Source of the DNA: Campylobacterales bacterium
GTDB lineage: Bacteria; Campylobacterota; Campylobacteria; Campylobacterales; Sulfurovaceae
Reading direction: 5' to 3'
Length of the DNA: 64,000 nt
NCBI GenBank assembly: GCA_016937775.1
Contig: JAFGVX010000027.1
Coordinates: 1 to 64,000 of the forward strand
Part shown: positions 63,191-64,000 of the stretch, piece after piece
Numbering within the stretch: position 1 is the stretch's first letter
How the letters are laid out: each line of letters opens with the position of its first letter
Program-made: the position numbers and the translations under genes
Notes under the pieces: generated by a model
What the model was told of the DNA's origin: nothing
The model's database searches: none
What the model saw: only the letters and a program-made list of their open reading frames with translations

Positions 63191-64000
63191 ATGGATGTAG
63201 GGATTTCCAGAAGACGCTTCTTAAAAGGAAGCGCGGCACTGACTGTTTTGGGGGGAGGCACTATAGGGCTGACACCATTATTGGGGAATGAAGAGGAACA
63301 TCATGAGGCAGCTGCCATCATGACAAAAACAAGCACAAAAGAGGCGAAGCTCGTGCCGACTCTTTGTGAGATGTGCGTAAATAAATGTGCGGCAATTGCT
63401 AGAGTTGAAGATGGTGTTGTGGTAAAGCTAGATCCAAATCCGCTCTTTCCAAAATCAAAAAATATGCTTTGCCCTAGAGGCAATGCAGGAATACAAGCAC
63501 TTTATGATACGGATCGATTGAAACGACCTATGATTAGAACAGGTGAAAAAGGCAAAGGAGAATTTAAAGAAGTTTCTTGGGAAGAAGCATATGATGCTAT
63601 ACTCAATGGTACGGATAAATTTCCGGGAATGGCGAAGATATTGGATGAAGAAGAAGACAATAGATCAAGCTTTCTTTTTTGTGCAGGAGAGGGGATGGCG
63701 GAACATACATTTAAGATGTTCTATGAGGCATTTGGTTCTGCAAACTGGCTTAACCATGCTTCTATCTGTTTGCAAACCGTTGCATCTGCATATGGTGTCA
63801 CTATGGGTGCCTATCCACAAGTTGATTTTGAAAATGCAGAATATGTCATTATGGCGGGAGCAAATAGAGCTGAAGCAATCGTAACTCCCGATACAATGGA
63901 TATCTTCAAAAGAACAAAAGGCAGGGGAACAAAGCTTGTCTGTGTTGACCCAAGGTTCACTAATACAGCGGCAAAAGCAGATAAATGGCTGGGCATTAAA
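63191..64000 (+). CDS. Molybdopterin oxidoreductase catalytic subunit, 5' part (partial)
   Basis: First 270 residues of a DMSO-reductase-family enzyme; the frame is open at the window end. A twin-arginine signal (SRRRFLKGSAAL, RR at 7-9) directs export. The N-terminal [4Fe-4S] motif is CxxCxxxC...C at 59, 62, 66 and 94 (LCEMCVNKC, MLCPRG). Cys193 (ASICLQT) is a candidate molybdenum ligand, as in thiosulfate/polysulfide reductases and the sulfite-oxidising SoeA group, which are the best comparisons; arsenate or tetrathionate reductase is possible. GGAGGAG ribosome binding site. Partner subunits would lie beyond 64 kb. Confidence 0.85.
   Translation, partial: MDVGISRRRFLKGSAALTVLGGGTIGLTPLLGNEEEHHEAAAIMTKTSTKEAKLVPTLCEMCVNKCAAIARVEDGVVVKLDPNPLFPKSKNMLCPRGNAGIQALYDTDRLKRPMIRTGEKGKGEFKEVSWEEAYDAILNGTDKFPGMAKILDEEEDNRSSFLFCAGEGMAEHTFKMFYEAFGSANWLNHASICLQTVASAYGVTMGAYPQVDFENAEYVIMAGANRAEAIVTPDTMDIFKRTKGRGTKLVCVDPRFTNTAAKADKWLGIK

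Noticed and set aside
1-64000. CRISPR arrays, insertion sequences, prophage or integrated elements
   Set aside because: No regularly spaced repeats, transposase, integrase or phage genes were seen, and the base composition is even except for the short patch near 17.3 kb.

Overview
This window comes from a Campylobacterota (Epsilonproteobacteria) chromosome, most likely a free-living sulfur-oxidising relative of Sulfurimonas, Sulfuricurvum or Sulfurovum. The evidence is AT-rich sequence, dense coding with many 1-14 nt overlaps, TATAAT -10 boxes with no clear -35, a ThrRS without a normal TGS domain, an N-terminally extended RNase J, Hcp-type Sel1 proteins, and the neighbourhoods thrS-infC-rpmI-rplT, ksgA-rnj and purB/nrdA/pcm. 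The genus is inference; no rRNA is present.

Layout. 0-17 kb: ilvD, a LysM/NlpC hydrolase, a small lipoprotein, the thrS-infC-rpmI-rplT operon, a divergent perR-like/ahpC pair, tRNA-Val(GAC), a speE-like/coaE/dapF operon, a YcbB-like L,D-transpeptidase, feoAB, and a CN-hydrolase/pcm pair. 17-30 kb: nrdA, purB, an rluD-family gene, a hisF/nucleoside phosphorylase/rlmN operon with a tiny membrane ORF, then the + strand run ksgA-rnj-kdsD-rluB-rarA. 30-42 kb: an OmpA-like lipoprotein, a TerC-family protein, frr-pyrE, a HerA-like ATPase with an MscS channel, RDD-MFS-mobA, an Hcp-like Sel1 protein. 41-45.5 kb: hybrid cluster protein and a Crp/Fnr regulator, then a LysR gene divergent from a YeiH-type transporter. 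45.5-50.5 kb: a complete type I secretion system (TolC-SPOR fusion, ABC transporter, HlyD adaptor) with no substrate gene nearby. 50.7-54 kb: a second L,D-transpeptidase, a flavin oxidoreductase and ruvC.

Replication origin. ruvC and dnaA diverge at about 53.9-54.05 kb, and 9-mers resembling epsilonproteobacterial DnaA boxes lie both upstream of dnaA and between dnaA and dnaN. From dnaA to the window end every gene is on the + strand (dnaA-dnaN-pyrG-recJ), and from 45.5 to 54 kb most are on the - strand, as expected at an origin.

Sulfur/redox block, 59.9-64 kb. A twin-arginine-exported sulfide dehydrogenase/SQR-like flavoprotein, a monohaem cytochrome c lipoprotein, a cytochrome b561 fused to a dihaem cytochrome c domain, and the 5' part of a Tat-exported molybdopterin oxidoreductase suggest periplasmic sulfur-compound oxidation or reduction feeding the quinone/cytochrome pool. 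mobA at 39.6 kb would serve the molybdenum cofactor.

I saw no insertion sequence, prophage, CRISPR array or rRNA. Most of the window is housekeeping. The parts most worth a second look are regulatory or structural: a pseudoknot-like intergenic element at 17.28-17.42 kb, an FNR-type palindrome at exactly -41.5 of hcp, matched 21-bp elements abutting both -10 boxes of the perR/ahpC pair, the origin, a catalytically degenerate SpeE-like protein, and the cytochrome b561-dihaem fusion.
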